A stretch of 7,188 bases of DNA from Chloroflexota bacterium (GCA_005881055.1 VBHW01000110.1:1-7188), one strand, 5' to 3'. Shown: positions 1-6,004, counted from the first letter of the stretch. Made by a program: numbers and translations. Notes: a model not told the origin generated them from the letters alone.

Positions 1-245
1 GACCCGCCGCCAGGCGGCCGTCCGGTATCGGCCGGACCTCCCGCCGCGGGCGACCTCGAGGACTCGCCGAAAGGGTCGTCGGCCAGGGTCGCGGCCCGGC
101 GGCGCGGCACGCTGTTGGGCACCACGATCAGGCGGACCACGCGTCTCGCGTGCGGACCGGCGCCCATGGCGACGAGGAGTGCTGCACCGGCAGGAACCCC
201 CAGGACCATCCCGAGAACCAGGAACGCGAAGTCGCTCGCGACCAC
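1..245 (-). CDS. Small single-pass membrane protein, N-terminal part (runs off the left edge)
   Basis: On the minus strand an open frame begins at GTG 245-243 and stays open to the window edge, giving 81 codons with no stop. A strong Shine-Dalgarno GGAGG (complement of 250-254) lies 4 nt before the GTG. After a five-residue start comes a hydrophobic helix at about residues 6-28 (DFAFLVLGMVLGVPAGAALL). A basic juxtamembrane stretch follows (HARRVVRLIVVPNSVPRRRA, about 32-51), then an acidic patch (LADDPF) and a Gly/Pro-rich, probably disordered tail. This suggests an N-out/C-in anchor with a cytoplasmic tail. I do not recognise the family and assign no function. It is divergent from the bc operon and has its own candidate promoter. 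The clean RBS, coherent membrane segment and G/C third positions make it more credible than the overlapping frames. The C-terminus is unknown. Confidence 0.66.
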   Translation of the reverse strand, partial: MVASDFAFLVLGMVLGVPAGAALLVAMGAGPHARRVVRLIVVPNSVPRRRAATLADDPFGESSRSPAAGGPADTGRPPGGG

Positions 246-289
246 CGTGCCTCCGCGGCGTTGGGCAGGTGTAACGCCCCTGGAACTGC

Positions 290-318
290 AGCGTAGCTGC
301 CGGCCAGTCGAGCGTCAA
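290..318 (-). promoter_or_regulatory. Candidate sigma-70-type promoter for the leftward membrane-protein gene
   Basis: Read on the minus strand, TTGACG (complement of 313-318) and TACGCT (complement of 290-295) are separated by exactly 17 nt. The -35 matches TTGACA at five of six positions, and the -10 keeps the TA...T positions. Transcription would start near 283, leaving a leader of about 38 nt before the GTG at 245. A perfect 5-bp dyad, GCAGC-GTA-GCTGC (288-300), covers the -10 and could be an operator or chance. Confidence 0.45.
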
Positions 319-324
319 CCCGCC

Positions 325-382
325 GAGGTGGCCCACACGGGCCCGCGAGGCCGCCGGACCTCGCGCGGAACGCGCCCACCTC
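325..382. promoter_or_regulatory. Nested inverted repeats between the divergent promoters
   Basis: Three perfect dyads lie in 58 bp. An outer pair GAGGTGG (325-331) and CCACCTC (376-382) encloses two inner ones: GGCCC-ACAC-GGGCC (330-343) and CGCGAGG-N8-CCTCGCG (344-365). They sit between the candidate -35 elements of the two divergent promoters (313-318 leftward, 399-404 rightward), where a shared regulator could bind. The sequence is very GC-rich, so short dyads are expected by chance, and no known operator is recognised. Confidence 0.3.
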
Positions 383-398
383 AGCCGTGCCGCGGCCT

Positions 399-428
399 TT
401 GCGCCGCTTCCGACCACGATGGTAGATT
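399..428 (+). promoter_or_regulatory. Candidate promoter for the bc-complex operon
   Basis: TTGCGC (399-404) and TAGATT (423-428) are separated by 18 nt. The -10 matches TATAAT at four of six positions and stands out as one of the few AT-rich spots in the intergenic region. The -35 keeps only TTG. A start near 435 would give a leader of about 60 nt before the GTG at 496. No competing promoter-like pair was seen at the short gaps inside the operon. Confidence 0.33.
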
Positions 429-495
429 CCTGAACGGGCCCCGCAACTCCGCTCCACCCTGTCGGCACCGTCTGCAGGAGAGGCACGTCCAGCAC

Positions 496-2331
496 GTGGC
501 GATCGATCCTTATCAGGAGTTCCTCGTCCAGCCCGTCGACGCGTCCTGGCTCCAGTGCAACATCGAGTGCCAGGAGGCCTGCCCTGTCGGGACGAACTGC
601 CGGGGCTACCTGAACCTCGCGGCCGAGGGCCGGTTCGAGGAGGGGTACATCCTGTCGCGCGAGCCCAACCCGGTGGCCGCGATGTGCTCGTACGTCTGCT
701 CCGCGCCCTGCGAGCGGGCCTGCCGGCGCGGCGACATCGACCGGCCGCTCGCGATCCGGGCGATGAAGCGGTTCCTCGTGGAGTGGCACGAGGCGTCCGG
801 CATCCCCGACGTCATGCCCCAGATCACGCCGCGCGACGAGCGGGTCGCGGTCGTCGGGGCCGGCCCGGCCGGGCTGGCGGTCGCCCGGGAGCTCGCGATG
901 AAGGGCTTCCAGATCACCGTCTACGACAGCCTGCCGTACGGCGGCGGGACGATGCTCATCGGCGTCCCCGCGTTCCGCCTGCCGCGCGAGGCGATCGAGA
1001 TGGACGTCCGCCTCATCGAGCGCCTCGGCGTCAAGTTCGTCTTCAACACGACGATCGGGACGGACATCACGTTCGAGCAGCTGCAGCGCGACTTCGACGC
1101 GATCGCGATCACCGCCGGCGCGATGAACCCGGTCATCCTCGACATCCCGGGCCATGAGCTCGACGGCGTCCAGTACGGCGTCGACTTCATGAAGATCGCC
1201 AACCTCGGCCAGCCGCTGACGGTCGGCAAGGACGTCGTCGTCATCGGTGGCGGCTATACGGCGATGGACTGCTCGCGGACGAGCCTGCGCCACGGCGCAG
1301 ACAACGTCGCGATCGTCTACCGGCGGACGCGGTCGGAGCTCGTCGTCGACGAGGAGGAGCTCGGCGAGACCGAGCGCGAGGGCGTCCGCATGGAGTTCCT
1401 CGCGAGCCCGGTCGAGGTGCTTGGCGAAGACGGCCATGTCAGCGGCGTGAAGTTCATCCGCAACAAGCTCGGCGAGCCCGACGCCTCGGGCCGTCGCTCG
1501 CCGATCCCTATCGACGGCTCGGAGTTCGTCATCAAGGCGGACACGGTCATCCCGGCCGTCTCCCAGGCCGCCGACCTGTCGTTCCTGCCGGTCGAGGCAA
1601 ACTTCGAGATCGGCCGCGATCGGGTGCGGGTCGATCCGGCCACCTACGCCACCAACGTCCGCGGCGTCTTCGCCTGCGGCGACTTCGTCGCCGGTCCGAC
1701 GACGCTCATCGAGGCGGCGGGGCACGGCAAGAAGTGCGCCTACGCGATCGACCGCTACCTCGCCGGGCGGCAGGACGTGCGGGTCGCGGCGAACGTGAAG
1801 ATCACGAGCTCGTGGCGCCACGACATGCCCGAGCTCTACGACATGCTGCCCCGTCAGCACATCCCGATGGTGCCGCTCCAGATGCGGATGCCGTCCACCG
1901 AGCCCGAGGTGAACTTCACGACGCCGGTCGAGCTCGGCTACACCGCGAACCAGGCCGTCGCGGAGTCGACGCGCTGCCTCATGTGCAACTTCAACATCTG
2001 GTTCGACCCATTCCGCTGCGTGCTCTGCGGAGCATGTGCCGACGTCTGCCCCGAAGGCGTCATCCACATGGTCGACGTCAACCAGCTGAAGACGGAAGGC
2101 CTCCTGCCCGAGATCGAGGAGTCGTACGGCTGGCAGAACGGCGCGGCGATGATCCTCGATGAGGAGCGCTGTATCCGCTGCGCCCTGTGCGTCAAGCGAT
2201 GCCCGTTCGACGCAATTACGATGGAGCGGTTCGAGCTGCAGGAGATCTCGACCGACGGCCGGCTCTACAAGGAGTCGTACCGCGACGCGCAACTCGCGGG
2301 GGTCGCAGGGGTCGCAGGAGGAGCCTCGTGA
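496..2331 (+). CDS. GltD-like FAD/NAD(P) oxidoreductase with N- and C-terminal [4Fe-4S] domains
   Basis: A 611-residue predicted cytoplasmic iron-sulfur flavoprotein. The N-terminal cluster domain of the glutamate-synthase-small-subunit/dihydropyrimidine-dehydrogenase type has Cys21, 25, 29, 35 and Cys64, 68, 72, 76. The FAD Rossmann motif VVGAGPAGLA starts at residue 119. The NAD(P) motif VVIGGGYTAMD starts at 248, followed by the basic YRRTR (275-279). The closing FAD motif is GVFACGD (390-396). The C-terminus adds Cys494/Cys497 and a two-cluster ferredoxin domain (Cys508, 511, 514, 518 and Cys559, 562, 565, 569, each last Cys followed by Pro). The GTG start at 496 is chosen because homology-like sequence begins there and AGGAGAGG (476-483) precedes it by 12 nt, rather long. 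The frame is open to 115, but that part does not look coding. No GltB neighbour exists and the stop overlaps the cytochrome b6 start, so I infer a role exchanging electrons between NAD(P)H or ferredoxin and the quinone/bc complex rather than glutamate synthesis. Direction and partner are unknown. Confidence 0.88.
   Translation: MAIDPYQEFLVQPVDASWLQCNIECQEACPVGTNCRGYLNLAAEGRFEEGYILSREPNPVAAMCSYVCSAPCERACRRGDIDRPLAIRAMKRFLVEWHEASGIPDVMPQITPRDERVAVVGAGPAGLAVARELAMKGFQITVYDSLPYGGGTMLIGVPAFRLPREAIEMDVRLIERLGVKFVFNTTIGTDITFEQLQRDFDAIAITAGAMNPVILDIPGHELDGVQYGVDFMKIANLGQPLTVGKDVVVIGGGYTAMDCSRTSLRHGADNVAIVYRRTRSELVVDEEELGETEREGVRMEFLASPVEVLGEDGHVSGVKFIRNKLGEPDASGRRSPIPIDGSEFVIKADTVIPAVSQAADLSFLPVEANFEIGRDRVRVDPATYATNVRGVFACGDFVAGPTTLIEAAGHGKKCAYAIDRYLAGRQDVRVAANVKITSSWRHDMPELYDMLPRQHIPMVPLQMRMPSTEPEVNFTTPVELGYTANQAVAESTRCLMCNFNIWFDPFRCVLCGACADVCPEGVIHMVDVNQLKTEGLLPEIEESYGWQNGAAMILDEERCIRCALCVKRCPFDAITMERFELQEISTDGRLYKESYRDAQLAGVAGVAGGAS
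2316..2323 (+). promoter_or_regulatory. Shine-Dalgarno inside the flavoprotein gene that sets the b6 start
   Basis: AGGAGGAG lies 4 nt before GTG 2328-2330 (6 nt if GGAGG is taken as the core). It is formed partly by a 9-bp tandem duplication, GGTCGCAGG at 2301-2309 and 2310-2318. The GTG shares bases with the upstream TGA (GTGA, 2328-2331), a typical translational-coupling arrangement. It favours 2328 over the in-frame upstream extension to 2187. Confidence 0.8.
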
Positions 2332-3056
2332 GTTTCCTCGAGCGGGTGGACCAGAGCATCCGCCGCAGCGCCGTCTGGCGATCCCTGTTCCGCCAGCCGT
2401 ACCCCACCGACGAGCGATCGCGGGCGTACGCGGTCATGAACAACGTGTTCCTGCACATCCACCCGGTTCGGGTCCGCCAGCACGCGGTGAAGTTCGCGTA
2501 CACGTTCTGCCTGGGCGGGTTGAGCTTCTTCCTGTTCCTCGTGCTGACGGTGACGGGCGTCTACCTGATGTTCTTCTACGTCCCGTCGACGACGAACGCC
2601 TACACCGACATCCTCGACATCCAGAGCAAGGTCGTGTTCGGCCTCCTGACCCGGAACGTCCACCGGTGGGCCGCCCATCTCATGGTGTTCTTCGTCTTCC
2701 TGCACATGATGCGGGTCTTCTACCACGGGGCCTACAAGCCGCCGCGCGAGTTCAACTGGGTCGTCGGCGTCGTGCTGCTCTTCTCGACGCTGTTCATCAG
2801 CTTCACCGGCTACCTGCTGCCGTGGGACCAGATCGCGTACTGGGCGATCACGATCGGCACGAACATGGCTGGCTACGCGCCGCTCTTCAACACGCCGTCG
2901 AAGCTCATCCTGCTGGGCGGTCTGGAGGTCGGTCAGAACACGCTCCTGCGGTTCTACGTGCTCCACATCATGGTCATGCCGCTGGTCATGGCTATCTTCC
3001 TGGCCATTCATTTCTGGCGAACCCGCAAGGATGGTGGCATCAGTGGGCCGCTCTGA
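2328..3056 (+). CDS. petB: Cytochrome b6-type subunit (N-terminal half of cytochrome b)
   Basis: A 242-residue, four-helix membrane protein that carries both b haems and most of the quinone-reducing site. Haem ligands are visible as His112/His126 in helix B and His213/His228 in helix D. The 14 residues between the second pair are the b6-type spacing (mitochondrial cytochrome b has 13). Cys61 in FCLGG aligns with b6 Cys35, which binds the extra c-type haem ci/cn on the cytoplasmic side. Other hallmarks are KPPREFNWVVGVVL (137-150), TGYLLPWDQIAYWA (160-173) and the C-terminal GISGPL. The protein ends there, so this is a split cytochrome b. The GTG start overlaps the flavoprotein stop by 4 nt, and subunit IV follows after 3 nt. 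The symbol is by architecture; qcrB of Firmicutes is the same family. An extra His117 lies between the helix-B ligands where chloroplast b6 has Ser. Confidence 0.93.
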   Translation: MSFLERVDQSIRRSAVWRSLFRQPYPTDERSRAYAVMNNVFLHIHPVRVRQHAVKFAYTFCLGGLSFFLFLVLTVTGVYLMFFYVPSTTNAYTDILDIQSKVVFGLLTRNVHRWAAHLMVFFVFLHMMRVFYHGAYKPPREFNWVVGVVLLFSTLFISFTGYLLPWDQIAYWAITIGTNMAGYAPLFNTPSKLILLGGLEVGQNTLLRFYVLHIMVMPLVMAIFLAIHFWRTRKDGGISGPL

Positions 3057-3059
3057 CGT

Positions 3060-3662
3060 ATGACCGATACCAAGAAGCCCGACGACCGGCGGGTCGTCGC
3101 GCCGGTCGATCCGGGTCGACGGACGGAGATCGACAAGCAACGCGTGCCGATGTCGGCACGACCGTACCGGCTACTCGCGCTCGTCAAGCAGGATGCCGTC
3201 GTCCGGGTCCAGAAGGAGCCCGACGACACGGTCATGACGTGGCCGCACCTCCTGTCGATCGAGTTCCTCGCGGCCGCCGTCATGAGCATCTTCCTCCTGG
3301 CGATGGGCCTGTTCGTCAACGCCCCACTCGAGGAGCTCGCGAACGGCAACGTCACGCCGGCCGTGGCGAAGGCCCCGTGGTACTTCCTCGGCCTCCAGGA
3401 GCTCCTCGCCTACTTCCACCCGACGGTGGCGGGCGCCTTGACGCCCATCTTCGTGCTCGTCGGCGCCGCGCTCATCCCGTACGTCGACCGGGGCAACCTC
3501 CTCGCCTTCCGGCCGTCCGAGCGGAAGACCGCGGTGATGCTCTTCACGCTCTTCTGCGCCCTCGGCCTCATCGTCACGTTCATCGGCGTCTTCTTCCGCG
3601 GCCCGGGCTACAGCTTCGTCATCCCGTTCATCGACACCCCTGGCCTCCACTTCAACCTCTGA
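3060..3662 (+). CDS. petD: Cytochrome b6f/bc complex subunit IV (C-terminal half of cytochrome b)
   Basis: A 200-residue membrane subunit that completes cytochrome b and contributes to the quinol-oxidising (Qo) site. A hydrophilic N-terminus of about 60 residues, longer than usual for PetD, precedes TM1 (about 63-86). The Qo-loop motif KAPWYFLGLQELL (104-116) follows, then TM2 (about 123-143) and TM3 (about 157-178). The C-terminal FRGPGYSFVIPF is characteristic of bacterial subunit IV relatives. The classical PEWY motif is replaced by APWY (105-108): the Glu position is Pro, a kind of Qo-motif variation known across phyla. Glu114 in LQE lies close by, but whether it takes over the proton-accepting role is speculation. 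ATG is 3 nt after the b6 stop and no good Shine-Dalgarno precedes it, so translation probably depends on coupling. Three helices fit the family. Confidence 0.92.
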   Translation: MTDTKKPDDRRVVAPVDPGRRTEIDKQRVPMSARPYRLLALVKQDAVVRVQKEPDDTVMTWPHLLSIEFLAAAVMSIFLLAMGLFVNAPLEELANGNVTPAVAKAPWYFLGLQELLAYFHPTVAGALTPIFVLVGAALIPYVDRGNLLAFRPSERKTAVMLFTLFCALGLIVTFIGVFFRGPGYSFVIPFIDTPGLHFNL

Positions 3663-3681
3663 CAACGGATCACCCCACGCA

Positions 3682-4356
3682 ATGAGCAACTACCAGGTCG
3701 AACCCGCCGCGCGTCCCCAGGCGCTCACGAAGGAGGCCATCAAGGCCCTCCGCAACGAACAGGTCCAGGGGATGTCGCGGCGCACCCTCATCCGTCGCTC
3801 GATCGGCGGCGGCGTGGCGCTGTGGCTCCTCGAGGTCACGGCCGGATCGCTCGGCTTCCTCTGGCCGAACCTCACCGGCGGCTTCGGCGGCATCGTGAAG
3901 ATCGGCACGCTCAGCGACATCAGGCTCGCGAACAGCAACCTGCCGATCGCCGACGGCTTCCCGGCGTACTTCCCCGACGCGCGCGCGTACATCGTCCTCA
4001 TCGACACGAACCGCCAGCAGTTCGTGCAGGGTGACGACACGACCGGCGACGGCCACCCGCTCAACGTCCGGGCGCTCTACCAGCGCTGCCCGCACCTCGG
4101 CTGCCGGCCGAACCCGTGCCTCAAGAACTTCTGGTTCGAGTGCCCGTGCCACGGATCGCGCTACGACCGCCTGGGGATCAAGGCCGACGGCGCGCGGTTC
4201 GGGCCGGCCCCGCGCGGGATGGATCGGTTCTCCGCCAGCGTCAAGGCCGACGGCAACCTTTGGCTCGACACCGGGAAGATCACGCTCGGCCCGCTGCCGA
4301 TCGCCCTCGGTCAGCCGGGGCTCATCCCGCCCAAGTCGCCGACCGGGTGCATCTGA
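3682..4356 (+). CDS. Rieske [2Fe-2S] iron-sulfur protein of the bc complex
   Basis: A 224-residue Rieske protein that takes an electron from quinol at the Qo site and passes it to the cytochrome c. A Tat-like signal SRRTLIR (32-38, Arg33/Arg34) precedes one hydrophobic helix (about 41-61) that would stay as the membrane anchor. Box 1 is CPHLGC (136-141) and box 2 is CPCHGS (154-159). By family rules Cys136, His138, Cys154 and His157 bind the cluster, and Cys141-Cys156 form the disulfide. The stretch to the C-terminus matches the Rieske fold (YDRLGIKADG, then GPAPRGMDRF). At 224 residues it is longer than plant PetC, from a 30-residue N-terminal extension and a Pro-rich tail. The gap from subunit IV is 19 nt with no canonical Shine-Dalgarno. 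Equivalent symbols would be petC or qcrA; I leave it blank because they are lineage-dependent. Confidence 0.93.
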   Translation: MSNYQVEPAARPQALTKEAIKALRNEQVQGMSRRTLIRRSIGGGVALWLLEVTAGSLGFLWPNLTGGFGGIVKIGTLSDIRLANSNLPIADGFPAYFPDARAYIVLIDTNRQQFVQGDDTTGDGHPLNVRALYQRCPHLGCRPNPCLKNFWFECPCHGSRYDRLGIKADGARFGPAPRGMDRFSASVKADGNLWLDTGKITLGPLPIALGQPGLIPPKSPTGCI

Positions 4357-4369
4357 CCGTGACCCACGG
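4357..4369 (+). other. Small hairpin directly after the Rieske stop codon
   Basis: CCGTG-ACC-CACGG is a perfect 5-bp stem with a 3-nt loop, starting at the base after TGA. It occupies part of the 34-nt gap before the cytochrome c gene. There is no T-tract, so it is not an intrinsic terminator. It could affect mRNA processing or stability, or be chance. Confidence 0.3.
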
Positions 4370-4390
4370 CTCTGACGCACGAGGGGCACG

Positions 4391-5428
4391 GTGACCGACC
4401 AGCCCGAGCAGCGGCTGCCCGCGCGGCGCCCGGACGCACAGCCGGCGCCGGCCCCGAGGTTCTCCGCGCCGCCCAGCGCGCATGCCTTCGAGCTCACCCC
4501 GGAGCGCGCCGCGGGGATCGTCCGCCAATCCGCGAGCGCCCGCTGGGTCGGCTTCCTCGCCACGCTCATCGTCGTCCTGTTCGTCATCGGCTACTACTTC
4601 TACGAGCTCGGGATCCCGGGGGTGGCGGGGACGAAGCGCCTCGACAAGGAGATCGAGCACCAGCAGGTCGTTGCGGTCGAGCGTGGGTACAACATCTACC
4701 AGGCGAACTGCGCGCGCTGCCACGGAGCGAACGGCCAGGGCTTCGCGAACGAGGCCGGCGCGCCGACCCTCAACGACCAGTCGAAGCTGTTCGCCCACCT
4801 CAACCCGACGTACCTCATGAGCGTGCTCCGGGAAGGCGGCCGGTACGTCTGCGGCAACGCGAAGAGCCTCATGCCGGTATGGTCGAACGACAACGGCGGG
4901 CCGCTGAACTACGCCCAGATCGACGACCTCATCGCGTTCCTCCGGGCGACGAACGATACCTCTTACACGGTCCGCGACCCGTCGACGAACGAGCCCGTCG
5001 TCGACCCGGCGACAGGCAAGGTCGAGACGTTCAAGGGCTGGCGCGACCCGAACTACAAGCCGGCCCCGAGCGCGACGCCCTTCCCCGACTGCTGGAGCTC
5101 GGCGCTCACGACCGGTGGATCCAGCCCAGCGGCGTCCGTCGCGCCGGGCACGACGACGATCAACGAGACGGCCCAGAACACGGCATTCCAGCAGACGGAG
5201 CTCACGGCGCCCGCCGACAAGCCGTTCGCAATCCTCTTCGACAACCAGGACGCGAGCACGCCGCACAACATCGAGATCAAGGACTCGACGGGAGCGGTCG
5301 CCTTCAAGGGCGACATCTTCCCGGGCGTCGCGCAGCGGACCTACAGCGTTCCGGCTCTCAAGGCCGGGACCTACCCATTCCAGTGCTCGGTCCATCCCAC
5401 GATGACGGGGACCCTCACGGTCAAATAG
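4391..5428 (+). CDS. Membrane-anchored monohaem cytochrome c fused to a type-1 copper cupredoxin
   Basis: A 345-residue fusion of two electron carriers. The order is: a Pro/Ala-rich cytoplasmic N-terminus (about 1-50), TM anchor (about 52-72), cytochrome c domain (about 95-190), a linker rich in Pro, Thr and Ser (about 195-255) and a cupredoxin domain (about 257-345). Haem attaches at CARCH (107-111); the likely distal ligand is Met161 in SLMPVWS. The copper site shows the standard set: His292 in PHNIEI, then Cys332, His335 and Met338 in FQCSVHPTM. A single Cys argues for mononuclear blue copper, not CuA. Cys154 and Cys234 may pair. It replaces cytochrome f/c1 in this operon, so I infer that it takes electrons from the Rieske protein and passes them on through haem and copper outside the membrane. 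The GTG start at 4391 has GAGGGG (4381-4386) 4 nt upstream. Confidence 0.9.
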   Translation: MTDQPEQRLPARRPDAQPAPAPRFSAPPSAHAFELTPERAAGIVRQSASARWVGFLATLIVVLFVIGYYFYELGIPGVAGTKRLDKEIEHQQVVAVERGYNIYQANCARCHGANGQGFANEAGAPTLNDQSKLFAHLNPTYLMSVLREGGRYVCGNAKSLMPVWSNDNGGPLNYAQIDDLIAFLRATNDTSYTVRDPSTNEPVVDPATGKVETFKGWRDPNYKPAPSATPFPDCWSSALTTGGSSPAASVAPGTTTINETAQNTAFQQTELTAPADKPFAILFDNQDASTPHNIEIKDSTGAVAFKGDIFPGVAQRTYSVPALKAGTYPFQCSVHPTMTGTLTVK

Positions 5429-5434
5429 CCACGT

Positions 5435-5453
5435 GCCGGGCTCGCTGCCCGGC
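5435..5453 (+). other. Hairpin between the cytochrome c-cupredoxin and kelch genes
   Basis: GCCGGGC (5435-5441), loop TCGCT, GCCCGGC (5447-5453): a perfect all-G/C 7-bp stem in the 39-nt gap, ending a few bases before the GGAGG of the next gene. Without a U-tract it is unlikely to terminate fully. It could partly attenuate the kelch gene, mask its RBS, or stabilise the upstream message. Confidence 0.4.
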
Positions 5454-5467
5454 GAGGATGGAGGACG

Positions 5468-6004
5468 ATGGCGCAGCGGGCGCTTCCGAGCGGGACGGCA
5501 ACACGGCGGCGGGCCGTGTTCGGCCTGCTCGATCGCGACGGCTGGACCTGGGCGACGATCAAGGCGCTCGGGTGGTTCCTCCTGATCATCCTGCTCATGG
5601 GCTACCTCCCCGACCGGGCGTATTACTTCACGGTCTTCTCGCAGATCGACCTGGGCCTCCGCAACGACGCGTTCACCCCCGTCAACTTCTGCCCGCCCGA
5701 TAACCAGACGCTGCCGTGCCCGGCACCGGCGGGCGCGATCCGCCCGCCGCGCGACGCGATGGCACCGCCGTCCAGGTGGGCACGCACCTCTTGTACATCG
5801 GAGGCTCCGATGGCAAGACGGCGTCGTCCGACGTGTACCAGGCGGACCTGTACAGCAACACAGGCAACTTCTCCGCCTGGCGCCCCGGCCCGCCACTGCC
5901 GGCGCCTCGGACGAAGCTGTCGGCCGGGTTCTTCGGCGGGTCGGTGTACGCGATCGGCGGGAACGATGCGTCGGGCGCGCCGACGACGACGGTCTACGTG
6001 CTGA
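5468..6004 (+). CDS. N-terminal membrane-anchor portion of the kelch protein (frame broken near 5735-5760)
   Basis: ATG 5468 is preceded by GGAGG (5460-5464) with a short 3-nt spacer. The first 91 or so residues look genuine: a basic N-terminus (ATRRRAVFGLLDRDGW), one hydrophobic helix at about 31-47 (IKALGWFLLIILLMGYL), then an extracytoplasmic segment with Cys75 and Cys84 (NFCPPDNQTLPCPAPAGAI). Beyond about 5740 this frame becomes Arg/Ser/Thr/Pro-rich nonsense typical of a shadow, until TGA 6002-6004, while kelch sequence begins in the frame one base back. I therefore read this as the 5' part of one gene, 5468-6882, with an apparent 1-nt deletion (or 2-nt insertion). The real product would be a TM-anchored propeller. 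Sequencing error, a true pseudogene or programmed -1 frameshifting all remain possible. Confidence 0.6.
   Translation: MAQRALPSGTATRRRAVFGLLDRDGWTWATIKALGWFLLIILLMGYLPDRAYYFTVFSQIDLGLRNDAFTPVNFCPPDNQTLPCPAPAGAIRPPRDAMAPPSRWARTSCTSEAPMARRRRPTCTRRTCTATQATSPPGAPARHCRRLGRSCRPGSSAGRCTRSAGTMRRARRRRRSTC

Noticed and set aside
115..495. Upstream extension of the flavoprotein frame to 115
   Set aside because: The added 127 residues are Arg/Pro/Thr-rich without family resemblance. They overlap the better-supported minus-strand gene and the promoter region, and an RBS and homology-like start are found at 496.
2187..2327. Upstream extension of the b6 frame to 2187
   Set aside because: It overlaps the C-terminal ferredoxin domain of the flavoprotein. 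The GTG at 2328 has a strong Shine-Dalgarno and begins family-like sequence.
496..2331. Genuine glutamate synthase small subunit (gltD)
   Set aside because: It has an added C-terminal two-cluster ferredoxin domain, lacks a gltB neighbour and is coupled to cytochrome b6. Only the fold is GltD-like.
2159..3685. 508-codon plus-strand frame across b6 and subunit IV
   Set aside because: Arg/Pro/Gly/His-rich shadow in another frame. The conserved haem and Qo motifs are read in the frames annotated instead.
2265..4587. Minus-strand frames at 2265-3140, 3171-3689 and 3670-4587
   Set aside because: Compositionally biased (Arg, Glu, Val, His), opposite to clearly conserved b6, subunit IV and Rieske sequences.
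5155..5425. CuA domain of cytochrome oxidase subunit II
   Set aside because: CuA needs two Cys in a CxxxC arrangement. Only Cys332 is present, with His292, His335 and Met338, as in mononuclear blue copper.
5435..5453. Intrinsic terminator after the cytochrome c-cupredoxin gene
   Set aside because: The stem is good but is followed by GAGGATGG and the next gene's RBS, with no T-tract.
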